A DNA stretch of 19,785 nt from CAYVFM01 sp964546375 (GTDB lineage: Bacteria > Gemmatimonadota > Gemmatimonadetes > Palauibacterales > Palauibacteraceae). The position numbers and the translations under genes were made by a program. Where the stretch lies: assembly GCA_964546375.1 (NCBI GenBank), contig CAZJJO010000032.1, forward strand, positions 1 to 19,785, given 5' to 3'. A model generated the notes under the pieces. That model ran no database searches and was not told the DNA's origin. It was given only the letters and a program-made list of their open reading frames with translations. This document shows, in pieces, positions 6,359 through 12,291 of this stretch; the first letter of the stretch is position 1; each line of letters begins with the position of its first letter.

Positions 6359-7252
6359 ATGAACACGATCCGCCCTCCGGCGTCCCGCTTCTCCGATCTG
6401 CCCGCCTTCCCCTGGTCGCCCCGGTTCGTCGGGGTCGAGGGCCTCCGGATCGCGTGGGTGGAGGCCGGCCCCCGGGAGGGTCCACCCGTAGTGCTGCTGC
6501 ACGGCGAGCCCACCTGGTCGTTCCTGTGGCGATCGGTGATCCCCGGCCTCGCCCGCGCCGGCCTCCGGGCGGTGGCGCCCGACCTGCCCGGCTTCGGCCG
6601 GTCGGAGCGGCCGACCCGGATCGGGGACTACGCGGCCGGTCGCCTGGTCCGGTGGATGGAGGGCTGGATGGACGCCGTCGAGCTCGCGGACGCGACGCTG
6701 GTCGGCCAGGACTGGGGCGCCCTGGTGGGGCTGCGGATGGTGGCCCGCCGGCCGGAGCGGTTCGAGCGGGTGGTGGTGGCCAACGGCTTCCTCCCGACGG
6801 GCGAGGATCCGCCCGGGGCCGCCTTCCGCGCGTGGCGGGCCTTCGCCCGGTGGTCGCCCCGGTTCCCGGCCGGGCGCATCGTCGACCTCGGCTGCCGCCG
6901 GCGCCTGTCCCCGGCCGAGCGCGCGGCCTACGACGCGCCCTTCCCCGACCGGGAGCACCGGGCGGGGGCCCGGGCCCTGCCCCGCCTCGTGCCGACCCGG
7001 CCCGGCGACCCCGGCGCGGAGGAGAACCGCCGCGCCTGGGAGGCGCTGGAGCGCTGGGAGAAGCCGTTCCTGACCGCGTTCAGCGACGGCGACCCGGTCA
7101 CCCGCGGTCGGGAGCGGCCCTTCCGGCTCCGGGTGCCGGGGGCCCGCGGCCACGCCCATCCCACCGTCCGCGGAGCAGGGCACTTCCTGCAGGAGGACCG
7201 GGGCGAGGAGCTGGCGCGGATCGTGGCCGACTTCGTGCTGCGGACGCGCTGA
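6359..7252 (+). CDS. Haloalkane dehalogenase (alpha/beta hydrolase, HLD-I type)
   Basis: This 297-residue protein has the full haloalkane dehalogenase motif set. HGEPTWSFLWR (48-58) supplies the oxyanion/halide region. VAPDLPGFGRSERP (72-85) follows. The nucleophile elbow VGQDWG gives Asp118 with the halide-stabilising Trp119. A cap domain with AYDAPFPD (190-197) carries Trp159 as a plausible second halide-binding tryptophan. FSDGDPVTRG gives Asp245 as the likely acid, and GAGHFLQED gives His275 as the base. Asp plus Trp in the elbow, with the acid after the sixth strand, fits the DhlA/DhmA-like HLD-I subfamily. These cytoplasmic enzymes hydrolyse haloalkanes to alcohols and halide; natural substrates are usually unknown. 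No SD is obvious at the ATG. It stands between a DUF488 gene and the convergent egtD, with no other dehalogenation gene nearby, so a catabolic pathway is not implied. Confidence 0.92.
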   Translation: MNTIRPPASRFSDLPAFPWSPRFVGVEGLRIAWVEAGPREGPPVVLLHGEPTWSFLWRSVIPGLARAGLRAVAPDLPGFGRSERPTRIGDYAAGRLVRWMEGWMDAVELADATLVGQDWGALVGLRMVARRPERFERVVVANGFLPTGEDPPGAAFRAWRAFARWSPRFPAGRIVDLGCRRRLSPAERAAYDAPFPDREHRAGARALPRLVPTRPGDPGAEENRRAWEALERWEKPFLTAFSDGDPVTRGRERPFRLRVPGARGHAHPTVRGAGHFLQEDRGEELARIVADFVLRTR

Positions 7253-7273
7253 TCGGGAGGAACCGGAATCCGG

Positions 7274-7309
7274 GGGGTGCCCGGCCTCGCGGGGGTGTCC
7301 GGCCTCGCG
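7274..7309. repeat. 18-bp tandem direct repeat, two copies
   Basis: GGGGTGCCCGGCCTCGCG at 7274-7291 is followed directly by GGGGTGTCCGGCCTCGCG at 7292-7309, differing at one base. It lies in the convergent gap between the dehalogenase gene and egtD. Confidence 0.7.
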
Positions 7310-7352
7310 AGCGGGAAGGTTCCCGACGCCCGCCGGGCCGGCTCTCGCCCGC

Positions 7353-7382
7353 CCGCGGACGGGCCGGGTCCGGCCCCCGCGG
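7353..7382. terminator. Hairpin in the convergent dehalogenase/egtD gap
   Basis: A nested inverted repeat has inner arms GGGCCGG (7361-7367) and CCGGCCC (7370-7376), and outer arms CCGCGG (7353-7358) and CCGCGG (7377-7382) separated by a 2-nt bulge. It ends 8 bp before the egtD stop and could act as a terminator for either strand, but it has no T-tract and the central loop is very tight. Confidence 0.35.
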
Positions 7383-7389
7383 CGGACCC

Positions 7390-8367
7390 TCAGACCCGGG
7401 CCAGGGCCACCGCGAAGCGGCCCTCGGCGTCGGTCTCCCACCGCTCGGTCCGGAAGCCCGCCCGCTCCAGCAGCTCCGTGGCCGTCGACCGGGTGTACTT
7501 GTGACTCAGCTCGGTGCGCAGGGACTCGCCGGCGTCGAAGCGGACCTGCATCTCCAGCTCGCCGATGCGCACGCTGCGGGCCTCCTCGGCCACCAGGTGC
7601 ATCTCGATCCGGGCCCGCTCGGCGTCCCAGACCACCCGGTGGGCGTAGCGCTCGGGCTCGAAGTCGGCGTCCAGCTCGCGGTTGAGGACCCGCAGCACGT
7701 TGCGGTTGAACGCCGCGGTCACCCCCTGGTCGTCGTCGTAGGCGGCCACCAGCGTCTCGCGGTCCTTCACCAGGTCGAAGCCGACGAGGAGGGCGTCCTC
7801 CCCGTCCATGCCCTCCGCGGTCCGCCGGAGGAAGCCGGCCGCCTCCTCTTCCCCGAGGTTGCCCACCGTCCCGCCGAGAAAGAGGAGCAGACGGGCCCGG
7901 TCGGAGAACGGGAGCCGCAGCGGCGTCTCGAAGTCGGCCACCACCGCTTCCACCCGGAGATCGGGCCACCGTTCGACGAGCCGCCCGGCGGCCTCGCGCA
8001 GCGGCTGGGGGCTGACGTCGATGGGACCGTAGGCCTCCAGCCTCCCGGCCCGGTGCAGGGCCTCCAGCAGGACCTCGGTCTTGCCCGACGAGCCCGACCC
8101 GTACTCCACCACCGCCCGGGCCCCGGTCCCGTCGGCCACCCCGTCGGCGATCCGCTCCAGGATCGAGCGCTCCGCGCGGGTCTGGTAGTACTCGGGCAGG
8201 CGGGTGATGGCCTGGAAGAGGCGAGAGCCCCGCTCGTCGTAGAAGTACTTCGGGGGCAGGGTCTTGGGATCGGACCCCAGCCCGCGCCGCACGTCCTCGG
8301 CCATCTGCCGGCGCAGGTCGTCCGGCCTGATCTCGCGCCGGATCTCCACCCTCTCGTCCCCTGTCAT
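7390..8367 (-). CDS. egtD: L-histidine N-alpha-methyltransferase EgtD
   Basis: This 325-residue SAM-dependent enzyme trimethylates the alpha-amine of histidine to hercynine, the first step of ergothioneine synthesis. Family-typical segments in order are SDPKTLPPKYFYDERGSRLF (32-51), LPEYYQTRAE (57-66), the SAM-binding loop VVEYGSGSSGKTEVLL (86-101), YGPIDVSPQPL, FLGGTVGNL with the Asn that contacts substrate in characterised EgtD, GFDLVKDRETLVAAYDDDQG, and TAAFNRNVLRVLNRELDADF. Length matches the family (about 320). The ATG at 8367 is preceded by GGGAGG and begins just before the conserved domain; the open frame continues upstream but into the divergent promoter region. No egtB-like sulfoxide synthase gene or other egt gene lies in the window. 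The gene is divergent from a betaine-type ABC importer, which may be functionally linked. Confidence 0.94.
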   Translation of the reverse strand: MTGDERVEIRREIRPDDLRRQMAEDVRRGLGSDPKTLPPKYFYDERGSRLFQAITRLPEYYQTRAERSILERIADGVADGTGARAVVEYGSGSSGKTEVLLEALHRAGRLEAYGPIDVSPQPLREAAGRLVERWPDLRVEAVVADFETPLRLPFSDRARLLLFLGGTVGNLGEEEAAGFLRRTAEGMDGEDALLVGFDLVKDRETLVAAYDDDQGVTAAFNRNVLRVLNRELDADFEPERYAHRVVWDAERARIEMHLVAEEARSVRIGELEMQVRFDAGESLRTELSHKYTRSTATELLERAGFRTERWETDAEGRFAVALARV

Positions 8368-8385
8368 CCGCTCCCTCCCCGGCGC

Positions 8386-8415
8386 TTGCCCGCCGCTGCG
8401 GACGCGCTCCATGAT
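8386..8415 (+). promoter_or_regulatory. Candidate promoter for the ABC importer operon
   Basis: TTGCCC at 8386-8391 and CATGAT at 8410-8415 are spaced by 18 bp, each matching the sigma-70 consensus at four of six positions. The transcript would start near 8422. That would place the ATG at 8411 inside the -10 element and favours the ATG at 8453 as the ATPase start. The element lies in the 85-bp gap between egtD and the ABC genes. Confidence 0.35.
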
Positions 8416-8452
8416 TCGGTTCGGCTCTCCTCTCCTCCACGACCCCGAGCGT

Positions 8453-9280
8453 ATGCAAGGACACCGCCACGCCGACCCCCCGCCCGAGGACGCGACCGCG
8501 GTCGAGGACCGGGGCGCGCCCGACGGTTCGTCCGGGCCCGACGGCCCGGAATCGGGTCCCGTCGTCGCCTTCGAGGACGTGGGACTCCGGCTGGGCGGGA
8601 CCCGGGTGCTCGACGGCCTCAGCTTCGAGGTCGAGGCCGGGGAGACCCTCTGCCTGGTTGGCCGGAGCGGCTCGGGCAAGACCAGCGCGCTGAAGCTGGT
8701 GAACCGCCTGCTGGAGCCCGACGCCGGCCGCGTGCGGGTCCAGGGGCGGCCCACCGTCGCCTGGGACCCCATCGAGCTGCGCCGCCGCGTCGGCTACGTC
8801 CTCCAGGGCATCGGCCTCTTCCCCCACCTGACGGTGGCCGAGAACGCCGCCCTGGTCCCGCGGCTGGAGGGCCGGCCCGAGGAGCGGCGCCGGGCCCGCG
8901 CCGCCGAGCTGCTGGAGATGGTGGGCCTGCCGCCGGGCGAGTTCGCCGACCGCTGGCCCCGGGAGCTGTCCGGCGGGCAGCAGCAGCGGGTGGGCGTGGC
9001 CCGTGCCCTGGCCGCCGACCCTCCGCTCCTGCTCTGCGACGAGCCGTTCGGCGCCCTGGATCCGATCACCCGCCGGGAGCTGCAGGACGAGTTCCGCCGC
9101 CTGACCGGACGGCTCGGCAAGACCATGCTGTTCGTCACCCACGACGTCCGGGAGGCCCTGCTCATGGGCGACCGGGTGGGCCTGCTGGAGGACGGGGGGC
9201 TGGCGTTCCTCGGGGGGACCGACGCCTTCCGCGCCAGCGACCACCCGCTGGTCCGGGCGTTCCTGGGCGAGGACACGTGA
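8453..9280 (+). CDS. ABC importer ATPase, OpuC/OsmV/EgtV type (quaternary-amine family)
   Basis: This 275-residue ATPase has Walker A GRSGSGKT (70-77), the Q-loop GYVLQGIGLFPHLTVAENAA, the signature LSGGQQQRVGVARAL, Walker B LLLCDEPFGALDPITR, and the H-loop MLFVTHDVREAL. The Q-loop and the FGALDPITR region are typical of the glycine betaine/choline/carnitine (ProV/OpuCA) branch. The C-terminal CBS pair that many OpuA/OpuC ATPases use for osmosensing is absent; the protein ends soon after the NBD. The N-terminal 35 residues are acidic and not conserved. The start is uncertain: ATG 8453 is preferred over ATG 8411 because of the promoter placement, and neither has an SD. The following permease and binding-protein genes complete the importer, and egtD is divergent. 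The substrate is probably a quaternary amine; hercynine or ergothioneine is a contextual guess. Confidence 0.92.
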   Translation: MQGHRHADPPPEDATAVEDRGAPDGSSGPDGPESGPVVAFEDVGLRLGGTRVLDGLSFEVEAGETLCLVGRSGSGKTSALKLVNRLLEPDAGRVRVQGRPTVAWDPIELRRRVGYVLQGIGLFPHLTVAENAALVPRLEGRPEERRRARAAELLEMVGLPPGEFADRWPRELSGGQQQRVGVARALAADPPLLLCDEPFGALDPITRRELQDEFRRLTGRLGKTMLFVTHDVREALLMGDRVGLLEDGGLAFLGGTDAFRASDHPLVRAFLGEDT

Positions 9281-9408
9281 AGCCGGCGGCCCGTCGCCCG
9301 GTTCCCGCGGTCCGCCGCCTGGTTTCCGCGGCCGGACGTCCCGTTTCCGCGGCCGGACGCCGCGCCCACGGCGGACCGGCCGGACGGACGGGCGACCGGC
9401 GAGGATGA
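9277..9408 (+). CDS. Possible 43-residue ORF bridging the ATPase and permease genes (doubtful)
   Basis: The ORF starts at a GTG overlapping the ATPase stop (GTGA, 9277-9280) and ends at a TGA overlapping the permease start (ATGA, 9405-9408). Its product begins VKPAARRPVPAV and contains seven-residue units RLVSAAG and RPVSAAG encoded by a 21-bp tandem repeat. It is strongly basic with no recognised domain. It may be translated only to hand ribosomes on to the permease, or it may be a chance open frame in GC-rich DNA. The in-frame repeat and double overlap are the reasons for listing it. Confidence 0.2.
   Translation: MKPAARRPVPAVRRLVSAAGRPVSAAGRRAHGGPAGRTGDRRG
9301..9363. repeat. 21-bp tandem repeat, three copies
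   Basis: Copies begin at 9301, 9322 and 9343, with an exact 21-bp period. Copies two and three share a 17-bp core, GTTTCCGCGGCCGGACG; copy one (GTTCCCGCGGTCCGCCG) has three mismatches. The repeat fills about half of the gap between the ATPase and permease genes. Confidence 0.75.
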
Positions 9409-10085
9409 CGGACTTCCTGACCTACCTGCTCGCCCACCGGGGCGAGGTGGCGGCGCGTCTGGGGGAGCACCTGGTGCTGGTGGGCGTCTCGGTGGGGCTG
9501 GCGGTGGCGGTGGCGGTCCCGCTCGGGATCGCCCTCACCCGCCGGGCCCGATGGCGCGGGCCGGTGCTGGGCGTCGTCAACGTCATCCAGACCGTCCCCA
9601 GCCTGGCGCTCTTCGGCCTGCTGATCCCCCTGCCCCTGCTGGGCGGCATCGGCGCCCGGACGGCCATCGTGGCCCTCTTCCTCTACAGCCTGCTCCCCAT
9701 CGTGCGGAACACCTACGAGGGCATCCGGGGCGTGGACCCGGCGGTGCGGGAGGCCGGCCGCGCGATGGGCATGACGGACCGTCAGCTCCTGCGGCGGGTG
9801 GAGCTGCCGCTGGCCCTGGGGGTCATCCTGGGCGGGATCCGGCTGGCCACCGTCATCGGGATCGGCGTCGCCACCATCGCCGCCGCCATCGGCGCCGGCG
9901 GGCTGGGCGTCTTCATCTTCCGCGGCCTGAACATGGTCGACAACGCCCAGATCCTGGCCGGCGCCGTGCCCGCCGCCCTCCTGGCCCTGGCGGCGGACGC
10001 GGGGCTGGGCGCGCTGGAGCGGAGGCTCTCCCGCTGGCGGGAGGACCCGGAGGACCGGGTCGACGGCGGGGGGAACCGGCCGTGA
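9405..10085 (+). CDS. ABC importer permease, OpuCB/ProW/OsmW type
   Basis: This 226-residue permease has about five to six hydrophobic segments and the family signature VNVIQTVPSLALFGLLIPL at about 60-78. The EAA coupling loop, which binds the ATPase, reads EAGRAMGMTDRQLLRRVELP. Further typical segments are LLPIVRNTYEGIRGVDP before the EAA loop and TIAAAIGAGGLGVFIFRGLN after it. Length matches OpuCB-like subunits of 210-230 residues. It acts in the inner membrane with the ATPase encoded upstream and the binding protein encoded downstream, whose GTG overlaps its stop (GTGA, 10082-10085). That tight coupling is interesting because in EgtU and related proteins the permease and binding protein are one polypeptide. 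Confidence 0.94.
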   Translation: MTDFLTYLLAHRGEVAARLGEHLVLVGVSVGLAVAVAVPLGIALTRRARWRGPVLGVVNVIQTVPSLALFGLLIPLPLLGGIGARTAIVALFLYSLLPIVRNTYEGIRGVDPAVREAGRAMGMTDRQLLRRVELPLALGVILGGIRLATVIGIGVATIAAAIGAGGLGVFIFRGLNMVDNAQILAGAVPAALLALAADAGLGALERRLSRWREDPEDRVDGGGNRP

Positions 10086-11212
10086 GGCGCTCGCCCCCCG
10101 GCGCCTTCGGTCGCCTGCTTCCCGCCCTCCTGCTGGCCCTCCTGCCGCTGGGCCCGCTGGCCTGCGGCGGGGGGGACGACACCGTGGCCGTGGGCTCGAA
10201 GTACTTCACCGAGCAGGACCTGCTGGGCGAGATCGTGGCCACCTGGATCGAGCGGACCACCGACCTGGACGCCGAGCGCCGGCTGCACCTGGGCGGCACC
10301 TTCATCTGCCACGAGGCCCTGGTCTCGGGCGAGCTGGACCTCTACGTCGAGTACACGGGCACCGCGCTCACGGCGATCCTGGAGCGCCCCCCCGTCCAGC
10401 GGCCCGACTCGGTCTACCGGACCGTCCAGCGGCTCTACCGCGAGCGGTGGGGGCTGACCTGGACCGAGCCCCTGGGCTTCGAGAACACCTTCGCCATGCT
10501 GGTGCGCCGGGAGACCGCCGACTCGCTGGGCCTGGAGACGGTGTCGGACCTGGCCGACCACGACGGCGAGCTCCGGCTCGGGGTCGGCTACGAGTTCGTC
10601 GAGCGCGAGGACGGGCTGGCGGGCCTGCGGGAGACCTACCGCCTGGACTTCCGGGGCGAGCCGCGGACCATGGAGCTGGGGCTGCTCTACCGAGCGCTGG
10701 ACGCAGGCCAGGTGGACGTGATCGCCGGCAACAGCACCGACGGCCAGATCGAGGCTCTGGGGCTGGTCGCGCTGGAGGACGACCGCAGCTACTTCCCGCC
10801 CTACGAGGCCGCTCCGGTGGTGCGCGCCGACCTGCTGGAGGCCCGTCCGGAGCTGCGGCGCTCGCTGCAGCGGCTCGGCGGCCGCATCGACACCCGGGAG
10901 ATGCGGCGGCTCAACCGTGAGGTCGACGTGGAGGGGCGGGACCTGACGGAGGTGGCCCGGGAGTGGGTCGAGCGGGAGCTGTCGTCCGACGCCGGGGCCG
11001 GAGCGGCGGAAGCCCGGGTCGGGATCGGGGCGGACGGCCCGTCGGCTCAGGCGCCGGTGTCGGGCAGCGCCGCCTCGATCTCCTCGCGGCGGTCCTCCAG
11101 CCAGGGGGGCAACGTCAGGCCCTCGCCCAGCTCGTCCACCGGCTGGTCGACGTCGAAGCCCGGCCCCTCGGTGGCGATCTCGAACAGCACCCCGCCCGGC
11201 TCCCGGAAGTAG
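10082..11212 (+). CDS. ABC importer substrate-binding lipoprotein, OpuCC/OsmF type, with an unusual C-terminal extension
   Basis: This protein starts at a GTG overlapping the permease stop. A signal peptide with a lipobox-like PLAC puts the lipid-modified Cys at 28, followed by GGGDD; the -3 residue is Pro, so the lipobox is imperfect. The mature domain carries family motifs: VAVGSKYFTEQDLLGEIVAT (35-54), LDLYVEYTGTALTAIL, DVIAGNSTDGQIEAL, YFPPYEAAPVVRADLL, and the terminal MRRLNREVDVEGRDLTEVAR. The family binds glycine betaine, choline, carnitine or ergothioneine in an aromatic pocket; the ligand cannot be read from these motifs. The domain ends near 10985, but the frame stays open to 11212, adding about 70 Ser/Ala/Gly/Pro-rich residues. 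The last 166 bp overlap the dioxygenase gene on the other strand. The tail could be real, or reflect a lost stop or base error. Confidence 0.88.
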   Translation: MRRSPPGAFGRLLPALLLALLPLGPLACGGGDDTVAVGSKYFTEQDLLGEIVATWIERTTDLDAERRLHLGGTFICHEALVSGELDLYVEYTGTALTAILERPPVQRPDSVYRTVQRLYRERWGLTWTEPLGFENTFAMLVRRETADSLGLETVSDLADHDGELRLGVGYEFVEREDGLAGLRETYRLDFRGEPRTMELGLLYRALDAGQVDVIAGNSTDGQIEALGLVALEDDRSYFPPYEAAPVVRADLLEARPELRRSLQRLGGRIDTREMRRLNREVDVEGRDLTEVAREWVERELSSDAGAGAAEARVGIGADGPSAQAPVSGSAASISSRRSSSQGGNVRPSPSSSTGWSTSKPGPSVAISNSTPPGSRK

Positions 11213-11943
11213 ATCGACCGGAAGTAGTGCCGGTCCACCACCGGCGTCACCTCCAGCCCCAGGCCGGTGAGCCGGTCCCGCCAGGCCTGCTGGGTGGCCT
11301 CGTCGGGCGTGCGCCAGGCCACGTGGTGGACGGTGCCCCGGCCCCGTCGGCCGCCGGGCGTCTCCCGATCGGTCCGGACGGCCGCCGGCCCCTCCGGCGC
11401 CCCGGCCAGCCCGAGGACGTCCCGCACCAGGTCTTCGCTGCCGGCTGCCTCGTCGACCGTCATCCGGACGCCGGCGATGCCCCGGAGCGCGCGGTCGGCC
11501 GGCACCTCGCCCTCCGTCCAGGGCGTGACCTCCGGGCGGGGGGGCGGCGCCTCGACCAGCGCCACCGGGAGCCCGTCCGGATCCTCCACCGCGAGGCCGG
11601 GGCCCCAGGGCGTCTCCTCCTCGCCGGGGCCGAGGCCGGCCTCCTCCAGCCGCTCCCGCCACCAGGACAGCGAGCCCTCCGGCGCCGCCAGGGCCACCAG
11701 GGTGACCTGGCCCGCCCCGGGCCGGCCCTCGGGCAGTCCCGGCCACTCGAAGAAGGTCACCGTCGTTCCGGGCGTGCCGACCCGATCGGCGAAGTAGAGG
11801 TGCCGGGAGGTGGGCGCGTCGAAGTTGACGGTCCGCTTCACCGGGCGCAGGCCGAGCGTTCCCGCCCAGAACCCCCGGCAGCGTCGGCCGTTGCCGGTGA
11901 TGGCGGTGACGTGGTGGACGCCCTGCAGCGCTCGCTCGTCCAT
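11047..11943 (-). CDS. VOC-superfamily ring-cleaving dioxygenase (PcpA/MhqO-like)
   Basis: This 298-residue protein contains two vicinal-oxygen-chelate modules. The first starts GVHHVTAITGNGR (8-20) and includes LRPVKRTVNFDAPTSRHLYF and GTTVTFFEWPGLPEG. The second contains TVHHVAWRTPDE (204-215) and RSIYFREPGGVLFEIATEGP (242-261). A metal site of His10 or 11, His206 or 207, and Glu255 fits the iron-dependent hydroquinone/catechol extradiol dioxygenases PcpA and MhqO. The family opens aromatic rings of hydroquinones or catechols with O2; the actual substrate is unknown. The ATG at 11943 has GGGAGG five bases upstream. The gene is divergent from an acyl-CoA dehydrogenase gene and a 30-bp palindrome lies 79-108 bp upstream, a plausible operator position. 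In Bacillus, mhqO is controlled by the MarR-type repressor MhqR; no such regulator gene is in the window. Its 3' end overlaps the convergent binding-protein frame. Confidence 0.9.
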   Translation of the reverse strand: MDERALQGVHHVTAITGNGRRCRGFWAGTLGLRPVKRTVNFDAPTSRHLYFADRVGTPGTTVTFFEWPGLPEGRPGAGQVTLVALAAPEGSLSWWRERLEEAGLGPGEEETPWGPGLAVEDPDGLPVALVEAPPPRPEVTPWTEGEVPADRALRGIAGVRMTVDEAAGSEDLVRDVLGLAGAPEGPAAVRTDRETPGGRRGRGTVHHVAWRTPDEATQQAWRDRLTGLGLEVTPVVDRHYFRSIYFREPGGVLFEIATEGPGFDVDQPVDELGEGLTLPPWLEDRREEIEAALPDTGA

Positions 11944-12021
11944 GCCTGCCTCCCTGGCCGCGTGGCCGTCTCGTCGGCGACGGCGGGACTCCGGTCCCGG
12001 ACCCGCCGCGTGCTCTCCTCC

Positions 12022-12051
12022 GCCCCTCTTCAAATTGATTTGAAGAGGGGC
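12022..12051. promoter_or_regulatory. Perfect 30-bp palindrome, candidate operator
   Basis: Arms of 14 bp, GCCCCTCTTCAAAT (12022-12035) and ATTTGAAGAGGGGC (12038-12051), match perfectly around a central TG. The AT-rich core CAAATTGATTTG stands out in very GC-rich DNA. The site lies between divergent genes, where a terminator makes little sense, and has no T-tract, so a binding site for a dimeric repressor (for example MarR-type) is the better reading. The regulator is not identified. Confidence 0.6.
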
Positions 12052-12174
12052 CCGGGGGAACCCCCGGTGCCCCCCTCGGGCGGGCGGCGGCCCGGAGGCG
12101 CCCTCTCCCCCCGACGTCCCCTCCCCGCTCCTCTCCGCCGGCGTCGGACCTGTCGGTCGAGGGGGTCGCGGGCG

Positions 12175-12180
12175 TATATT
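12175..12180 (+). promoter_or_regulatory. Candidate -10 element for the acyl-CoA dehydrogenase gene
   Basis: TATATT in the context GGGCGTATATTGTACGG matches the -10 consensus at five of six positions and is the most AT-rich hexamer near the gene. The best -35 candidate, TGTCGG at 12151-12156 with 18-bp spacing, is poor, so an activator or a different sigma factor may be involved. The transcript would start near 12187, with a leader of about 105 nt. Confidence 0.45.
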
Positions 12181-12291
12181 GTACGGTGGAATCGGGCCGA
12201 CCTTCCCTCGCGCCGTCGGCCCCGCGAGCGGCGGACCGGCGCCCGCCGGCGCCCTCCGCCTTCCCTCCGTCTCCAGCCCGAGCGATCCATC

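Larger units (their letters stand above)
11944..12291. other. Divergent regulatory region between dioxygenase and acyl-CoA dehydrogenase genes
   Basis: This 348-bp gap contains no convincing gene. From left to right it holds the SD of the dioxygenase gene, a small hairpin GGGAC/GTCCC at 11985-11998, the 30-bp palindrome at 12022-12051, an immediately adjacent palindrome (CCGGGGG 12052-12058, CCCCCGG 12061-12067), a strong -10-like TATATT at 12175-12180, and two hairpins in the presumed leader of the dehydrogenase mRNA (CTCGCG/CGCGAG at 12207-12228 and GGCGCC/GGCGCC at 12238-12253). It has the character of a regulated divergent promoter region. Confidence 0.6.

Noticed and set aside
6191..9244. 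1017-codon minus-strand open frame
   Set aside because: It runs opposite the dehalogenase and ABC ATPase genes and through egtD in another frame; its composition is that of a frame shadow and no motif is present.
9301..9363. CRISPR-like array
   Set aside because: The three copies are directly tandem with a 21-bp period and have no spacers.
6337..9408. 1023-codon plus-strand open frame
   Set aside because: It crosses the dehalogenase, antisense egtD and ATPase genes out of frame. Only its last 43 codons (9277-9408) were kept, as a doubtful mini-ORF.
10963..12291. Upstream in-frame extension of the acyl-CoA dehydrogenase frame
   Set aside because: The extension overlaps the minus-strand dioxygenase gene and the palindrome region and encodes no recognisable domain; the ATG at 12292 begins a normal-length protein.
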